Notes: generated by a model not told the origin, from the letters alone. A DNA stretch of 64,000 bases from G958295645 sp965242735 (GCA_965242735.1 OZ251497.1:2542001-2606000); one strand, 5' to 3'. Shown: positions 19,527-35,487, counted from the first letter of the stretch. Program-made: numbers and translations.

Positions 19527-21968
19527 ATGCCCGCGCCGGCGAACCTGGGGGCGCGGGCGGTCGCTGCGGCGCAGAGCGCGCCCCAGGAGGCCTCGCCGGC
19601 CGTCCGCCGAGTCGTCGTGCCGGGGCTCGAGGCGTCCGTCGAGATCGTGCGCGACCGGTGGGGCGTCAACCACATCTACGCCCAGACCGAGCACGACCTG
19701 TTCTTCGCGCAGGGCTACGCCGCCGCCCGGGACCGCCTCTTTCAGTTCGAGGTGTGGCGGGCCCAAGCCACCGGAACCGTGGCCGAGATGCTGGGGCCGG
19801 CCGAGCTCGACCGCGACGCCGGCGTGCGGCTCTTCAAGTTTCGGGGCGACATGACCCGCGAAATGAACCACTACCACGACCGGGGATCGGCCATCGTCCC
19901 CGCGTACGTGGACGGCGTGAACGCCTGGATCGCGCGCACCGAGGCCGACCCGTCGCTCTTGCCCGTCGAGTTCGAGCTGCTCGGCATCCGGCCCAAGCGG
20001 TGGACGCCGGAAGTGGTGGTGTCGCGCCACCAGGGCCTGCTGGGCAACATCGGAGCGGAACTCAACTACGGACGGGCCGTGGCCGCCGGCGGCGCCGAAG
20101 CGGTCAAGCGCGTGGCCAACTTCCACCCGGGGGAACCGGAGATCGGCCTGGACGCCGCGATCGACGGAAGCCTGCTGGAAGCCGACATCCTGAGGCTCTA
20201 CAACGCCTTCCGCGCGCCGGTTCGCTTTCGGCCCGAGCACGTCGTGCCCGAACACCGGGGCGACGGCGCGGTCCAAGCGCTCCTGGAAGCGTCGCCCGGG
20301 CCCCGGGCGCCGGACCGCGCGGCGGACGACGAGAGCACGGGCTCCAACAATTGGGTCGTGAGCGGGCGGCTCTCCGAGAGCGGCTTTCCCCTGATGGCCA
20401 ACGACCCGCACCGCGCCCAGGCGGCGCCCTCGCTGCGGTACTGGGTGCACCTGGTCGGCCCGGGCTGGAACGTGATCGGAGGCGGCGAGCCGGAGATCCC
20501 CGGCGTGAGCATCGGCCACAACGGACACGGGGCCTGGGGCCTCACGGTCTTCCGGACGGACGGCGAGGACCTGTACGTGTACGAGACGGACCCCGCCGAT
20601 CCGAACCGGTACCGCTACGGGGACGGGTGGGAGGAGATGACGGTCTTGGCCGAGAACATCCCCGTGAAGGGCCAGGCGCCGCACCGGGCCGAGTTCAAGT
20701 ACACGCGGCACGGCCCCGTGGTGCACGAGGACCCGGACAACCGCGTCGCCTACGCCGTTCGGGCGGCGTGGCTCGAGCCGGGCGGCGCTCCCTACTTGGC
20801 CAGCTTGCGCATGGACCAAGCCGAGACGTGGGAAGAGTTCGTCGAAGCCTGCACCTACTCCAACATCCCCGGCGAGAACATGGTGTGGGCGGACAGGGAG
20901 GGGAACATCGGCTGGCAGGCCGTGGGGATCGCGCCCGTGCGCAGGAACTGGTCGGGACTGGTGCCCGTGCCCGGCGACGGACGCTACGAATGGGACGGAT
21001 ACCTGCCGATTCGGGACAAGCCCAGCGTGCTGAACCCTCCCGAAGGCTTCTTCGCCACCGCGAACAACCATCTGACGCCGGCGGACTACCCGCACCGCGA
21101 CGCGATCGGCTGGGAGTGGTCGGACCCCTACCGGTGGCTCCGCGCGGCGGAAGCGCTGGGCTCGGGCCGCCGGTTCTCCGTGGACGACATGGCGGCGTTG
21201 CAGACCGACTACCTGTCGATCCCGGCCCGGACGCTCGTTCCCATGCTGCGCGACGTCGCGGCGGGCAGCCCGAGCGCAGAGGAAGCCCGCCGGCGGCTGC
21301 TGGAATGGGACTTCGTGCTCGGGCCCGAGTCGGTGGCGGCGGGCGTCTACGCGGCCTTCGAGGCGCGCGTGCTGCGCAACGTGCACGAGGCCGTGACCCC
21401 CCGAAGCGTTCGGCGCTTTCTGCGGGGGATGGCCATGTCCAAGGTCGTGGGCCATCTCGAGGCGCCCGGAGCCGAGTTCGGCGCCGATCCCGCGGCCGGG
21501 CGCGACGCCGTGCTCGTTCGCAGCCTGGAGGAAGCCGTCCGTGACTTGGAAGCGAAGCTGGGGGCGGGGATGGAGCGGTGGCGCTACGGGCAAGCCGCCT
21601 ACAAGCACGCCACCCTCTTCCATCCGCTTTCGAGAGCCGTGGCGGCCGAGACGGCGAGCCGCCTCACCGTCGGTCCGGCCCCTCGAGGCGGCAACAGCTA
21701 CACGCTCAACAACACCGGACGCGGCGACAACCAGGCGTCGGGCGCTTCGTTTCGGATCGTCGTCGACACCGGCGACTGGGACCGGACCCTCGGCGCCAAC
21801 GCGCCCGGCCAGTCCGGCGACCCCGACTCGCCCTACTACGACAGCCTCTTCGAGCTCTGGGCCGCCGACCAGTACTTTCCCGTGGCGTATTTCCCGGGAG
21901 CGCGTCGACGCCGTAGCGGCGGAGCGGTGGCAGCTGGAGCCGGGCGAGCCGGGGAGCCGCTAGGCTAG
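19527..21968 (+). CDS. Penicillin acylase family protein (N-terminal nucleophile hydrolase)
   Basis: Amide hydrolase of the penicillin G acylase / acyl-homoserine-lactone acylase family, normally exported and self-cleaved. The alpha-chain part has VEIVRDRWGVNHIYAQTEHD and FFAQGYAAARDRLFQFEVWR. The autoprocessing site STGSNNW places the catalytic Ser at 20343-20345 (residue 273 from this start). Beta-chain signatures include PLMANDPHR and the late RGGNSYTLNNTG. Substrate is unknown. ATG at 19527 is a conservative start (GTG 19521 and TTG 19491 are also in frame). None gives a signal peptide, yet a good one is encoded just upstream in another frame. The gene interrupts the str operon in opposite orientation. 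Confidence 0.88.
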   Translation: MPAPANLGARAVAAAQSAPQEASPAVRRVVVPGLEASVEIVRDRWGVNHIYAQTEHDLFFAQGYAAARDRLFQFEVWRAQATGTVAEMLGPAELDRDAGVRLFKFRGDMTREMNHYHDRGSAIVPAYVDGVNAWIARTEADPSLLPVEFELLGIRPKRWTPEVVVSRHQGLLGNIGAELNYGRAVAAGGAEAVKRVANFHPGEPEIGLDAAIDGSLLEADILRLYNAFRAPVRFRPEHVVPEHRGDGAVQALLEASPGPRAPDRAADDESTGSNNWVVSGRLSESGFPLMANDPHRAQAAPSLRYWVHLVGPGWNVIGGGEPEIPGVSIGHNGHGAWGLTVFRTDGEDLYVYETDPADPNRYRYGDGWEEMTVLAENIPVKGQAPHRAEFKYTRHGPVVHEDPDNRVAYAVRAAWLEPGGAPYLASLRMDQAETWEEFVEACTYSNIPGENMVWADREGNIGWQAVGIAPVRRNWSGLVPVPGDGRYEWDGYLPIRDKPSVLNPPEGFFATANNHLTPADYPHRDAIGWEWSDPYRWLRAAEALGSGRRFSVDDMAALQTDYLSIPARTLVPMLRDVAAGSPSAEEARRRLLEWDFVLGPESVAAGVYAAFEARVLRNVHEAVTPRSVRRFLRGMAMSKVVGHLEAPGAEFGADPAAGRDAVLVRSLEEAVRDLEAKLGAGMERWRYGQAAYKHATLFHPLSRAVAAETASRLTVGPAPRGGNSYTLNNTGRGDNQASGASFRIVVDTGDWDRTLGANAPGQSGDPDSPYYDSLFELWAADQYFPVAYFPGARRRRSGGAVAAGAGRAGEPLG

Positions 21969-21982
21969 GCTGGGCGACCTGC

Positions 21983-22003
21983 GCTGGCGGGCGCGACGCC
22001 AGC
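21983..22003. terminator. GC-rich hairpin between convergent acylase and rpsG
   Basis: GCTGGCG (21983-21989) pairs with CGCCAGC (21997-22003) around a seven-base loop, 15 bases past the acylase stop. There is no T-run, so intrinsic termination is only a possibility; it lies between genes that converge. Confidence 0.3.
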
Positions 22004-22116
22004 CTGGGGCGCGACGCAAATGGCGCCAGGCCGACCGGAGGGCCGCTACGAGGAGGTAGCGGGACCGCGCCAGCGGCACGGGTAAACGCGCCGGGCTGCG
22101 CCGGAGCGGGAGGAAC

Positions 22117-22587
22117 CTACCAGCGGTAGTGGGCGAACGCCTTGTTGGCCTCGGCCATGCGGTGCGTGTCGTCCTTCTTCTTCACCGTGGCGCCTTCGCC
22201 GCGGCCCGCCGCCAGGACTTCGCCCGCCAAGCGCTCGGCCATCGTGCGCTCGCCGCGGCTCCGGGCGAATCCGATCAGCCACTTGATGGCCAGAGCCTGG
22301 CGGCGCTCGGGACGCACCTCGATCGGCACCTGGTAGGTGGCGCCGCCCACGCGCCGGCTCTTGACCTCCAAGGCGGGCTTCACGTTGGTCAGCGCCTGGT
22401 TGAAGACGCCGATCGCGGGCTGCCCCGACTTTTCCTCGACCATGGCCATGGCGTCGTAGAAGATGCGCTCGGCCAGGGACTTGTTGCCGTTCATCATCAG
22501 GCCGTTGATGAACTTCTGGACCACTTCCGACCCGTAGCGCGGATCCTGGGGAATCTCGCGGCGCACCGCGCTGGTTCGGCGGCTCAT
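22117..22587 (-). CDS. rpsG: 30S ribosomal protein S7
   Basis: Head-organising 16S rRNA binder at the E-site. The 156-residue product begins MSRRTSAVRREIPQDPRYGS, contains VVQKFINGLMMNGNKSLAER and RRVGGATYQVPIEVRPERRQ, and ends with HYRW. Normal length. It follows rpsL by 28 bases but is not followed directly by fusA, as it would be in most bacteria. Confidence 0.97.
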   Translation of the reverse strand: MSRRTSAVRREIPQDPRYGSEVVQKFINGLMMNGNKSLAERIFYDAMAMVEEKSGQPAIGVFNQALTNVKPALEVKSRRVGGATYQVPIEVRPERRQALAIKWLIGFARSRGERTMAERLAGEVLAAGRGEGATVKKKDDTHRMAEANKAFAHYRW

Positions 22588-22615
22588 TCGCTTGCCTCTC
22601 GCATTCCAGGCCGGC

Positions 22616-22987
<372 letters not shown>

Positions 22988-23117
22988 CGCGACTGAATCC
23001 TTAAGCCTCTCGGCCTAGGCGAGGGCGTGGGCGGCGGGAACAGGCCGTCAATAATGGGCATTGGGCACGGGTTTGTCAAACTCCGGCGGAAGCGGCGGCC
23101 ATGCGCGTCCGGCGCTC

Positions 23118-28925
<5,808 letters not shown>

Positions 28926-28943
28926 TCCTGGTCTCCAGTCGCG

Positions 28944-31900
28944 TCATCTGTCTTCGGCCGCCACGCCCGCGTCCCCGACAAGCTGCCTGACGGGCTCTGT
29001 CTCGTTCCCGCGCGGCCGTCCCTCCTGGCCAAGCTCCACGGCCAGGCCCAACGCCTGCATTTCCTTGACCAAGACGTTGAACGACTCGGGAATGCCCGGC
29101 TTGGGAAGGTTCTCGCCCTTCACCATCGCCTCGTAGGTCCTTGTACGGCCCACGACGTCGTCCGACTTGACGGTCAGGATTTCCTGCAGCGTGTGCGCGG
29201 CGCCGTACGCCTCGAGCGCCCAGACCTCCATTTCGCCGAAGCGCTGGCCGCCGAACTGGGCCTTGCCCGCGAGAGGCTGCTGCGTCACCAGCGAATAGGG
29301 CCCGATGCTTCGGGCATGGATCTTGTCGTCCACCAAGTGCGACAGCTTCAGCATGTAGATCTCGCCGACGGTCACGGGGAAGTCGAAGCGTTGGCCGCTC
29401 CGGCCGTCCCGCAGCCAAACCTTGCCGTTGGCCAGCACGCCGACGTCGGTCATCAGCTCCTGGACGGCGGCGCCGAGTCCTTTCTCAAGGCTCTGGCGTC
29501 CCTTGAGGGCCGCCGCCGCAGGAAACGCGGCCGCCACGTCCGAGCCGCGCCGCGTCGCGGCCGCCTCGGCGGACGCCACCACGAATTCGGCCACGGTCTC
29601 GAGCAACGCCCGAGATTCGTCGCCCGCGTTCTCGACGTACTCGTCCAAGCTCTTGCCCACGCCCAAGGCCGCCGTCGGATCGGTCCCGTTGGCGCGATCT
29701 TCGCCGACCTTGCCGCTCTGGAAGTCCGAGTGAGCGCGCACGGTCTCGAGCAAGGTCAGGTAGTCGTCCGAGCCCAATGGCCAAGCAACGCCGGCGCCCA
29801 ACGCCTCGGAGGCCCACTTCACGCCCGCCAGCTTGAGGAGGAACGCGATTTCGTCCTCGACCGCTCCATGAAACACCGGCGTCTGCGCGGCAATCCCCAG
29901 GTTGTCGGAGGCCCAGCCCAAATGCGTCTCCAGGATCTGGCCGACGTTCATTCGCGAAGGCACGCCCAGCGGATTCAGCACGATGTCGACCGACGCGCCG
30001 TCGGGCAGGAAGGGCATGTCCTCCACCGGCGCGATCCGCGCGACGATGCCCTTGTTGCCGTGCCGTCCGGCCATCTTGTCGCCGACCGAGAGCTTGCGCT
30101 TGGCGGCGACGTAGACCCTCACCAGCTGAATCACGCCCGGCGACAGCTCGTCGGGCTTGTAGGCGCGGTCGATCTGCTCCTCCGTTCGCTCGCGCTCGAG
30201 CGCGATGCGGTCCTGCGCCGCTTGGATGAGATCGCTGATGGCCTTGGTGGTCTCTTGGTTCTGGACCTTGAGATGTCCCAGGTCCAGTTCCCTGAAGTCG
30301 AGCTTCTTGAGCACGGCGGGCGTGAAGACGTCGTTCTCCTCCAAGAAGGGATCGACCGTGCCCCGCTTCAAGCACAAGGCGACGGCCTGGTCCTTGAGGA
30401 GCTTCTTCAGCTCGGCGTCGCGGGCCGCATGGATGCGACGGATCATGTCGCGCTCCTGGGTCCTGAGCTCGCCGATCCGCCTGCCCTGCTCCACTTCGAG
30501 CAGCCGGTCGTTGGGCTGGCGCGAGAACACGCGCACGTCGATGACGGTGCCGGTCATGCCGGGCGGGACGCGCAACGACGAGTCCTTCACGTCCTTCGCC
30601 TTGTCCCCGAAGATCGCCGTCAGCAGCTTCTCTTCGGGCGACAGCTCCTTCTCGCCCTTGGGCGTGATCTTGCCGCACAGGACGTCGCCGCTTCGCACAT
30701 GGGCGCCCACGCGCACGATGCCGTGCTCGTCCAAGTCCAGGAGCGCGTCGTCGGTCACGTTCGGGATTTCGCGCGTGATTTCTTCCGGGCCCAGCTTGGT
30801 GTCGCGGACGTGCAGATCCAGTTCCTGAATGTGCACCGACGTGAAGACGTCGTCGCGCACCAGGCGCTCCGATATCACGATCGCGTCCTCGAAGTTGTAT
30901 CCGTACCACGGCATGAAGGCGACCTGCACGTTGCGTCCCAGCGCCAGCCGGCCGCGGTCGGTGCACGGCCCGTCGGCGATGACGGCGCCCGCCTTGACGC
31001 GGTCGCCCACGTCGACCAGCGGGCGCTCGTTGACGGCCGTGTCCTGGTTCGTGCGCGCGAACTTCTTCAGGCGATAGCGTTCCAGCTGCGACAACTTCGC
31101 CAGCGGCCCTCGAGCCTTGGCCCTCCTTGGGCCGGTGTCGATGACGATCTCGTCGGCGCTGACGCTGCGCACGCGCCCCCCTCGGTTCGCCGTCACGGCG
31201 GCGCCGGAGTCCCGCGCCACCTTGCCCTCCAGCCCGGTGCCCACGACCGGCGCCTCGGTATGCAGCAGAGGCACGGCTTGGCGCTGCATGTTCGAGCCCA
31301 TCAGCGCGCGATTGGCGTCGTCGTGCTCCAGGAAGGGAATCAGGGCCGCGGCGACGGAGACGAGCTGGATCGGCGCCACGTCGATGTAGTCGATGTCCTG
31401 CGGCCGGACCTGCGGAAAGTCGCCCCGGTGACGGCAAAGAACGTATTCGTTGTGGAAATGGCCGTCGTCCTTGAGCGGCGCGTTGGCCTGCGCGATCCTC
31501 TTCTCCTGCTCCTCGTTGGCCGACAGCCACTCGATCTTCTGCGTGACGCGGCCCCGGTGCACTTTTCGGTACGGCGTCTCGACGAAGCCGAGCTCGTTGA
31601 TGCGCGCATGCGTCGCCAGCGACGTGATGAGCCCGATGTTCGCGCCTTCTGGCGTCTCGATCGGACAAACGCGCCCGTATTGGGAATAATGCACGTCGCG
31701 AACCTCGAACCCGGCGCGCTCCCGCGTGAGCCCCCCCGGGCCCAGCGCCGACAGGCGGCGCTTGTGCGTGAGTTCGGCCAGCGGGTTGGTCTGGTCCATG
31801 TACTGGCTCAGCTGCGAGGAGCCGAAGAACTGCTGGATCACCGCAGAAACCGTGCGGGCGTTGACCAGATGGTCGATCGTCACTTCGTCGGGGTCCGCGC

Positions 31901-33212
31901 TGCTGGACATGCGTTCGCGCACGAGCCGCGACATGCGCGACAGCCCCAAGGAAACGTGGCTGGCGATGAGCTCGCCCGCCGTGCGCACGCGACGGTTTCC
32001 CAGATGGTCGATGTCGTCGGTGCGCCCGCGTCCGTCCAAGCGGTCGAACAAGTAGCGCAGGATGGCCTCGAAGTCCTCTTTGGCCAGCACCTCGCCGGCG
32101 ACGTCCAGCCCCAAGCGCTGGTTGATCTTGTAGCGGCCCACGCGCCCCAGATCGTAGCGCTTCGGATCGAAGAACACGCGTTCCAGAGCGGTCCACGCAA
32201 CCTTGGCGCTGGACGCGTCGCCGGGCCGCAGGAGGCGGTAGATGTCACGCAACGCCTCCTCGGCGTTTGCGGTCGGATCCTTCTGAAGCGTGTTCTTGAC
32301 GATCGCCTCTCTGGAAGGCAGGCCGTCGGGGGAGCGATAGACCTGCACGGGACCGGCTGTGGCGCGCGCGAGCGCCTCCGCGTCTTCGATCCTCTGTCCG
32401 CTTTCGAACAGGACTTCGCCTGTGTCGGGGTCAGCGATGTCTTCGGCCAGAAACTGGCCGGCCTTCAGTTCGTCCAAGCGCTTCTTCTCGACGCGCTTTT
32501 TCTCCAAGAAGCACGCGCATATGTCGGCGTCGGTGCCGCCGTCGGGCTTGATCTTGTGCCAGAGCGCCCGCAGCAACGTGGTCGCCGTGAACTTCTTCTT
32601 CTTGTCGATGTGGACCCAGGCGACGTTGTTGATGTCGACGGTGAAGTCGACCCAAGAGCCCCGGAAGGGAATGATGCGGGCCTTGTGAAGGCGCGATCCG
32701 TTGGAGTGGCGCTCCTCTTCGAAGTAGACGCCGGGGGAGCGGTGCAGCTGGCTGACGACCACGCGCTCGGCGCCGTGGACGACGAAGGTCCCCAAGGGCG
32801 TGAGCAACGGGAGGTCGCCCAGGTAGACTTCCTTGTCCGTCGCGTTCTTGAACTTCCTGGACCGGCGGCGGCCGGGCTTGGAGTAGCGGGCCAGGCGCAA
32901 GTTGGCGGTCAGAGGCGCGGAGTACGTCATGCCGCGCTCGAGGCATTCCTCGACCGTGTACTTGGCCTGCCCCAGCGAGGCGGACACGTACTCGAGCTCC
33001 ATGTCGCGCGCGGGACTCTCGATGGGGAACACCGCGCGGAAGACTTGGTCGAGCCCGAAGACCCAGGCGTCGTCGGAAGGCTGGCCGTCGTCCAGTCCCT
33101 CGAGCAGTTTCTGGAAGGAATCGATCTGGACGCCCAGCAGGCGGGGCATTTCCATGACCGAACCGAGCTTGGCGAAGCTCAGTGCGGGGCGAACGCCGTT
33201 GGATTCAGGCAA
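28944..33212 (-). CDS. rpoB: RNA polymerase beta subunit
   Basis: Catalytic partner of RpoC; 1422 residues. The rifampicin region reads GSSQLSQYMDQTNPLAELTH then KRRLSALGPGG. The positions that matter for rifampicin (E. coli Q513, D516, H526, R529, S531, L533) have the sensitive residue; only F514Y and N518T differ. ERAGFEVRDVHYSQYGRVCP and the C-terminal KLSHLVDDKIHARSIGPYSL are also conserved. The start is TTG at 33212, preceded by GAAGGTG; it includes the conserved ALSFAK segment. Confidence 0.97.
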   Translation of the reverse strand: MPESNGVRPALSFAKLGSVMEMPRLLGVQIDSFQKLLEGLDDGQPSDDAWVFGLDQVFRAVFPIESPARDMELEYVSASLGQAKYTVEECLERGMTYSAPLTANLRLARYSKPGRRRSRKFKNATDKEVYLGDLPLLTPLGTFVVHGAERVVVSQLHRSPGVYFEEERHSNGSRLHKARIIPFRGSWVDFTVDINNVAWVHIDKKKKFTATTLLRALWHKIKPDGGTDADICACFLEKKRVEKKRLDELKAGQFLAEDIADPDTGEVLFESGQRIEDAEALARATAGPVQVYRSPDGLPSREAIVKNTLQKDPTANAEEALRDIYRLLRPGDASSAKVAWTALERVFFDPKRYDLGRVGRYKINQRLGLDVAGEVLAKEDFEAILRYLFDRLDGRGRTDDIDHLGNRRVRTAGELIASHVSLGLSRMSRLVRERMSSSADPDEVTIDHLVNARTVSAVIQQFFGSSQLSQYMDQTNPLAELTHKRRLSALGPGGLTRERAGFEVRDVHYSQYGRVCPIETPEGANIGLITSLATHARINELGFVETPYRKVHRGRVTQKIEWLSANEEQEKRIAQANAPLKDDGHFHNEYVLCRHRGDFPQVRPQDIDYIDVAPIQLVSVAAALIPFLEHDDANRALMGSNMQRQAVPLLHTEAPVVGTGLEGKVARDSGAAVTANRGGRVRSVSADEIVIDTGPRRAKARGPLAKLSQLERYRLKKFARTNQDTAVNERPLVDVGDRVKAGAVIADGPCTDRGRLALGRNVQVAFMPWYGYNFEDAIVISERLVRDDVFTSVHIQELDLHVRDTKLGPEEITREIPNVTDDALLDLDEHGIVRVGAHVRSGDVLCGKITPKGEKELSPEEKLLTAIFGDKAKDVKDSSLRVPPGMTGTVIDVRVFSRQPNDRLLEVEQGRRIGELRTQERDMIRRIHAARDAELKKLLKDQAVALCLKRGTVDPFLEENDVFTPAVLKKLDFRELDLGHLKVQNQETTKAISDLIQAAQDRIALERERTEEQIDRAYKPDELSPGVIQLVRVYVAAKRKLSVGDKMAGRHGNKGIVARIAPVEDMPFLPDGASVDIVLNPLGVPSRMNVGQILETHLGWASDNLGIAAQTPVFHGAVEDEIAFLLKLAGVKWASEALGAGVAWPLGSDDYLTLLETVRAHSDFQSGKVGEDRANGTDPTAALGVGKSLDEYVENAGDESRALLETVAEFVVASAEAAATRRGSDVAAAFPAAAALKGRQSLEKGLGAAVQELMTDVGVLANGKVWLRDGRSGQRFDFPVTVGEIYMLKLSHLVDDKIHARSIGPYSLVTQQPLAGKAQFGGQRFGEMEVWALEAYGAAHTLQEILTVKSDDVVGRTRTYEAMVKGENLPKPGIPESFNVLVKEMQALGLAVELGQEGRPRGNETEPVRQLVGDAGVAAEDR

Positions 33213-33314
33213 TGCGATGCACCTTCAGTCGTTGAGGAACGAGCGCGCGAAGCCCCGCGCGTCGGGCAACGCGACGGCGGCGGCGCGGAACGGGCCAACC
33301 GCCTGCACGGGATC

Positions 33315-33357
33315 GTCGGCCGGGACCGACGGCCGGCGGAGACGCGGAGCCTCCGCG
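33315..33357 (-). terminator. Hairpins in the rplL-rpoB spacer, candidate attenuator
   Basis: The 154-base gap between rplL and rpoB contains CTCCGCG/CGCGGAG (33343-33357, almost no loop) and GTCGG/CCGAC (33315-33330). Partial terminators at this place tune rpoBC output in other bacteria. No T-run is present, so this is tentative. Confidence 0.3.
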
Positions 33358-33366
33358 GCGGGCCAA

Positions 33367-33744
33367 CTACTTGGCGGCAACGGTGGCCCCGACGGCCTCC
33401 AGCTTCGACTTGATCTCGTCGGCTTCCGCCTTCGAAACGGCGTCCTTGATCGGACTCGGCGCGCCGTCGACCAGGCTCTTGGCCTCCTTCAGGCCAAGCC
33501 CGGTGATCTCCCGGATGACCTTGATGACCTGAATCTTCTTGTCGCCGAAGCTCTCCAGGACGACTTCGAACTCGTCCTTTTCCTCCTCGGCCGCCTCGGC
33601 AGGACCCGCCGCCGCGGCGACGGCCACGGGCGCCGCCACGGCAGAGACGTTGAACTTGTCCTTGAACGCCTCCACGAATTCGGAGAGCTCGAGGACGGTC
33701 ATGCCGCCGATGGTCTCGAGCAGTTCCTCTTGGTTCACAGCCAT
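33367..33744 (-). CDS. rplL: 50S ribosomal protein L7/L12
   Basis: Stalk protein that recruits translation GTPases. The 125-residue product has an N-terminal dimerisation helix (LLETIGGMTVLELSEFVEAF), an Ala-rich hinge (AAPVAVAAAAGPAEAA) and the factor-binding domain EFEVVLESFGDKKIQVIKVI, IREITGLGLKEAKSLVDGAP. Follows rplJ by 37 bases. Confidence 0.97.
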   Translation of the reverse strand: MAVNQEELLETIGGMTVLELSEFVEAFKDKFNVSAVAAPVAVAAAAGPAEAAEEEKDEFEVVLESFGDKKIQVIKVIREITGLGLKEAKSLVDGAPSPIKDAVSKAEADEIKSKLEAVGATVAAK

Positions 33745-33781
33745 CTTGTCGCTTCCTCCTGGGCCTTCGCCCTTGGGTTGG

Positions 33782-34309
33782 TCAATCTTCCTGGTTCCTC
33801 TTGTCGCGCAACGCTTCCAGCAGCCCTGCGGCTTCTCTCGTCTTGGCCTCCAGCGCGCTCGCCAGCGCCGCCATCGGACCCTCCAGCGCGCCCGCCAGCA
33901 TGGACAGCAGCGCTTCGCGCGACGGCAGATCGGCGATCCGCGCCACGTCGGCGGCTTCCAGGGCCTTGCCTTCCAGCCAGCCCGCCTTCAGCGACGGCTT
34001 GCCGTCGTGTTCCTTGGCGAAGTCCGACACGGTCCGGGCGGCCTCGGCCACGCCGTTGGACGTGAAGATCACGCCCGTCGGCCCGGCCAGCGCCTCCACG
34101 AGGCTCTCCATCCCCGGATCGTCGAGCGCGCGCTTCACCAGCCGGTTCTTCACGACGACGTATTCGCACCCCGCCGCCCTCAGCCGGGACCGCAGGTCGG
34201 TCATCGCCTTGACGTCCAGGCCGGTGAAGTCCGTCAGGTACATGGCGCTCGACCGCGCCGCCTTGTCGCGGAATTCGGCGACGAACGTCGTCTTGTCCTC
34301 CCTGTTCAA
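33782..34309 (-). CDS. rplJ: 50S ribosomal protein L10
   Basis: Stalk base protein that binds the L7/L12 dimers through its C-terminal helix. It has 175 residues with YLTDFTGLDVKAMTDLRSRL, EYVVVKNRLVKRALDD and the C-terminal ALASALEAKTREAAGLLEAL. The start is TTG at 34309, only three bases after the rplA stop, so no long L10 leader exists here and translational coupling to rplA is likely. Confidence 0.95.
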   Translation of the reverse strand: MNREDKTTFVAEFRDKAARSSAMYLTDFTGLDVKAMTDLRSRLRAAGCEYVVVKNRLVKRALDDPGMESLVEALAGPTGVIFTSNGVAEAARTVSDFAKEHDGKPSLKAGWLEGKALEAADVARIADLPSREALLSMLAGALEGPMAALASALEAKTREAAGLLEALRDKRNQED

Positions 34310-34312
34310 CGG

Positions 34313-35008
34313 TCAGGACCTCGTGAAGCTGTTGGGGTCCACGGAGACGCCCGGTCCCATGGTGCTCGACACCGTGACGCTCTTGACGTAGGCGCCCTTG
34401 GCCGCCGGCGGCTTGGCCCGCAGGACGGACGACATGAAGGCGTCCAGGTTCTCTTCCAGCGCGGCCAGCGCAAACGACGCCCTGCCGATCGCCGCGTGCA
34501 GGTTGCCGGTGCGGTCCACCCGGTACTCGATCTTGCCGCCCTTCACGTCGGCGACCGCTTGTCCGACGTCGAAGGTGACCGTGCCGGCCTTGGGCGTGGG
34601 CATGAGACCCCGGGGACCCAAGATCCGCCCCAGCGGCCCGACCTGGCGCATGAGGTCGGGCGTGGCGATGCACACGTCGAAGTCCAGCCAGCCTTCCTTG
34701 ATGCGGTCCGCGTACTCGACGCCCACGTAGTCGGCGCCCGCCTTCTCGGCCTCGGCCTCCTTGTCGCCCTGGCAGACGACCAGCACGCGAACCGTCTTGC
34801 CGGTGCCGTGCGGCAGGACGACGGTGCCGCGCACCATCTGGTCGGCCTTTCGGGGATCGACGCCCAGGTGGGCCGCCACGTCGACGCTCTCGTCGAACCC
34901 TGCCGAGGCGAACTCCTTGACCTTGTCGAGCGCCTCGCCGGGGGCGTAGCGAACCTGCCGGTCGAAGGCGGCCCTGGCGCCTGCGATCTTCTTGCCTCGT
35001 CTTGGCAT
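34313..35008 (-). CDS. rplA: 50S ribosomal protein L1
   Basis: L1-stalk protein that controls E-site tRNA release and often represses the rplKA operon. ATG at 35008 gives MPRRGKKIAGARAAFDRQ and 231 residues, including the family signature LGRILGPRGLMPTPKAGTV and GKIEYRVDRTGNLHAAIGRA. The open frame upstream overlaps rplK and is not L1. Confidence 0.96.
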   Translation of the reverse strand: MPRRGKKIAGARAAFDRQVRYAPGEALDKVKEFASAGFDESVDVAAHLGVDPRKADQMVRGTVVLPHGTGKTVRVLVVCQGDKEAEAEKAGADYVGVEYADRIKEGWLDFDVCIATPDLMRQVGPLGRILGPRGLMPTPKAGTVTFDVGQAVADVKGGKIEYRVDRTGNLHAAIGRASFALAALEENLDAFMSSVLRAKPPAAKGAYVKSVTVSSTMGPGVSVDPNSFTRS

Positions 35009-35019
35009 TCCGTTCTCCG

Positions 35020-35463
35020 TCAGGCGATTTCGCCGGCCACTTCGACGCCCATCGAGCGCGCGGTTCCCTTGATCATGCGCATGGCGGCGGCCAGGTCGGT
35101 CGTGTTGAGGTCGTCCATCTTGGCCTCGGCGATCTCGCGCACCTGCGCCGCCGTGAGCGTCGCCACCTTCTGGGCGTGAGGCTCGCCGGACGCCTTCTCG
35201 AGGCCCGCGGCCTTCTTCACGAGGAAGGAGGCCGGCGCCGTCTTGGTGACGAACGAGAACGTGCGGTCGGCGTAGATGGTGATCTCGACGGGCACGAGCG
35301 TGCCGGCCTGCTTCTGCGTGCGCGAGTTGAACTGCTTGCAGAAGTCCATGATGTTGACGCCGTGCTGGCCGAGCGCCGGGCCCACCGGGGGCGCCGGGTT
35401 GGCTTGGCCCGCTTGGATCTGCAGCTTGGCGAAGCCGAGCACCTTCTTGGTCTTCCTGGCCAT
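35020..35463 (-). CDS. rplK: 50S ribosomal protein L11
   Basis: GTPase-centre protein with the thiostrepton-binding N-domain. The 147-residue product has LQIQAGQANPAPPVGPALGQ, GVNIMDFCKQFNSRTQ and the C-terminal MRMIKGTARSMGVEVAG. ATG at 35463; 24 bases after nusG. Confidence 0.97.
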   Translation of the reverse strand: MARKTKKVLGFAKLQIQAGQANPAPPVGPALGQHGVNIMDFCKQFNSRTQKQAGTLVPVEITIYADRTFSFVTKTAPASFLVKKAAGLEKASGEPHAQKVATLTAAQVREIAEAKMDDLNTTDLAAAMRMIKGTARSMGVEVAGEIA

Positions 35464-35487
35464 TCGCTTGCGCCTCCCCCGGACCCT

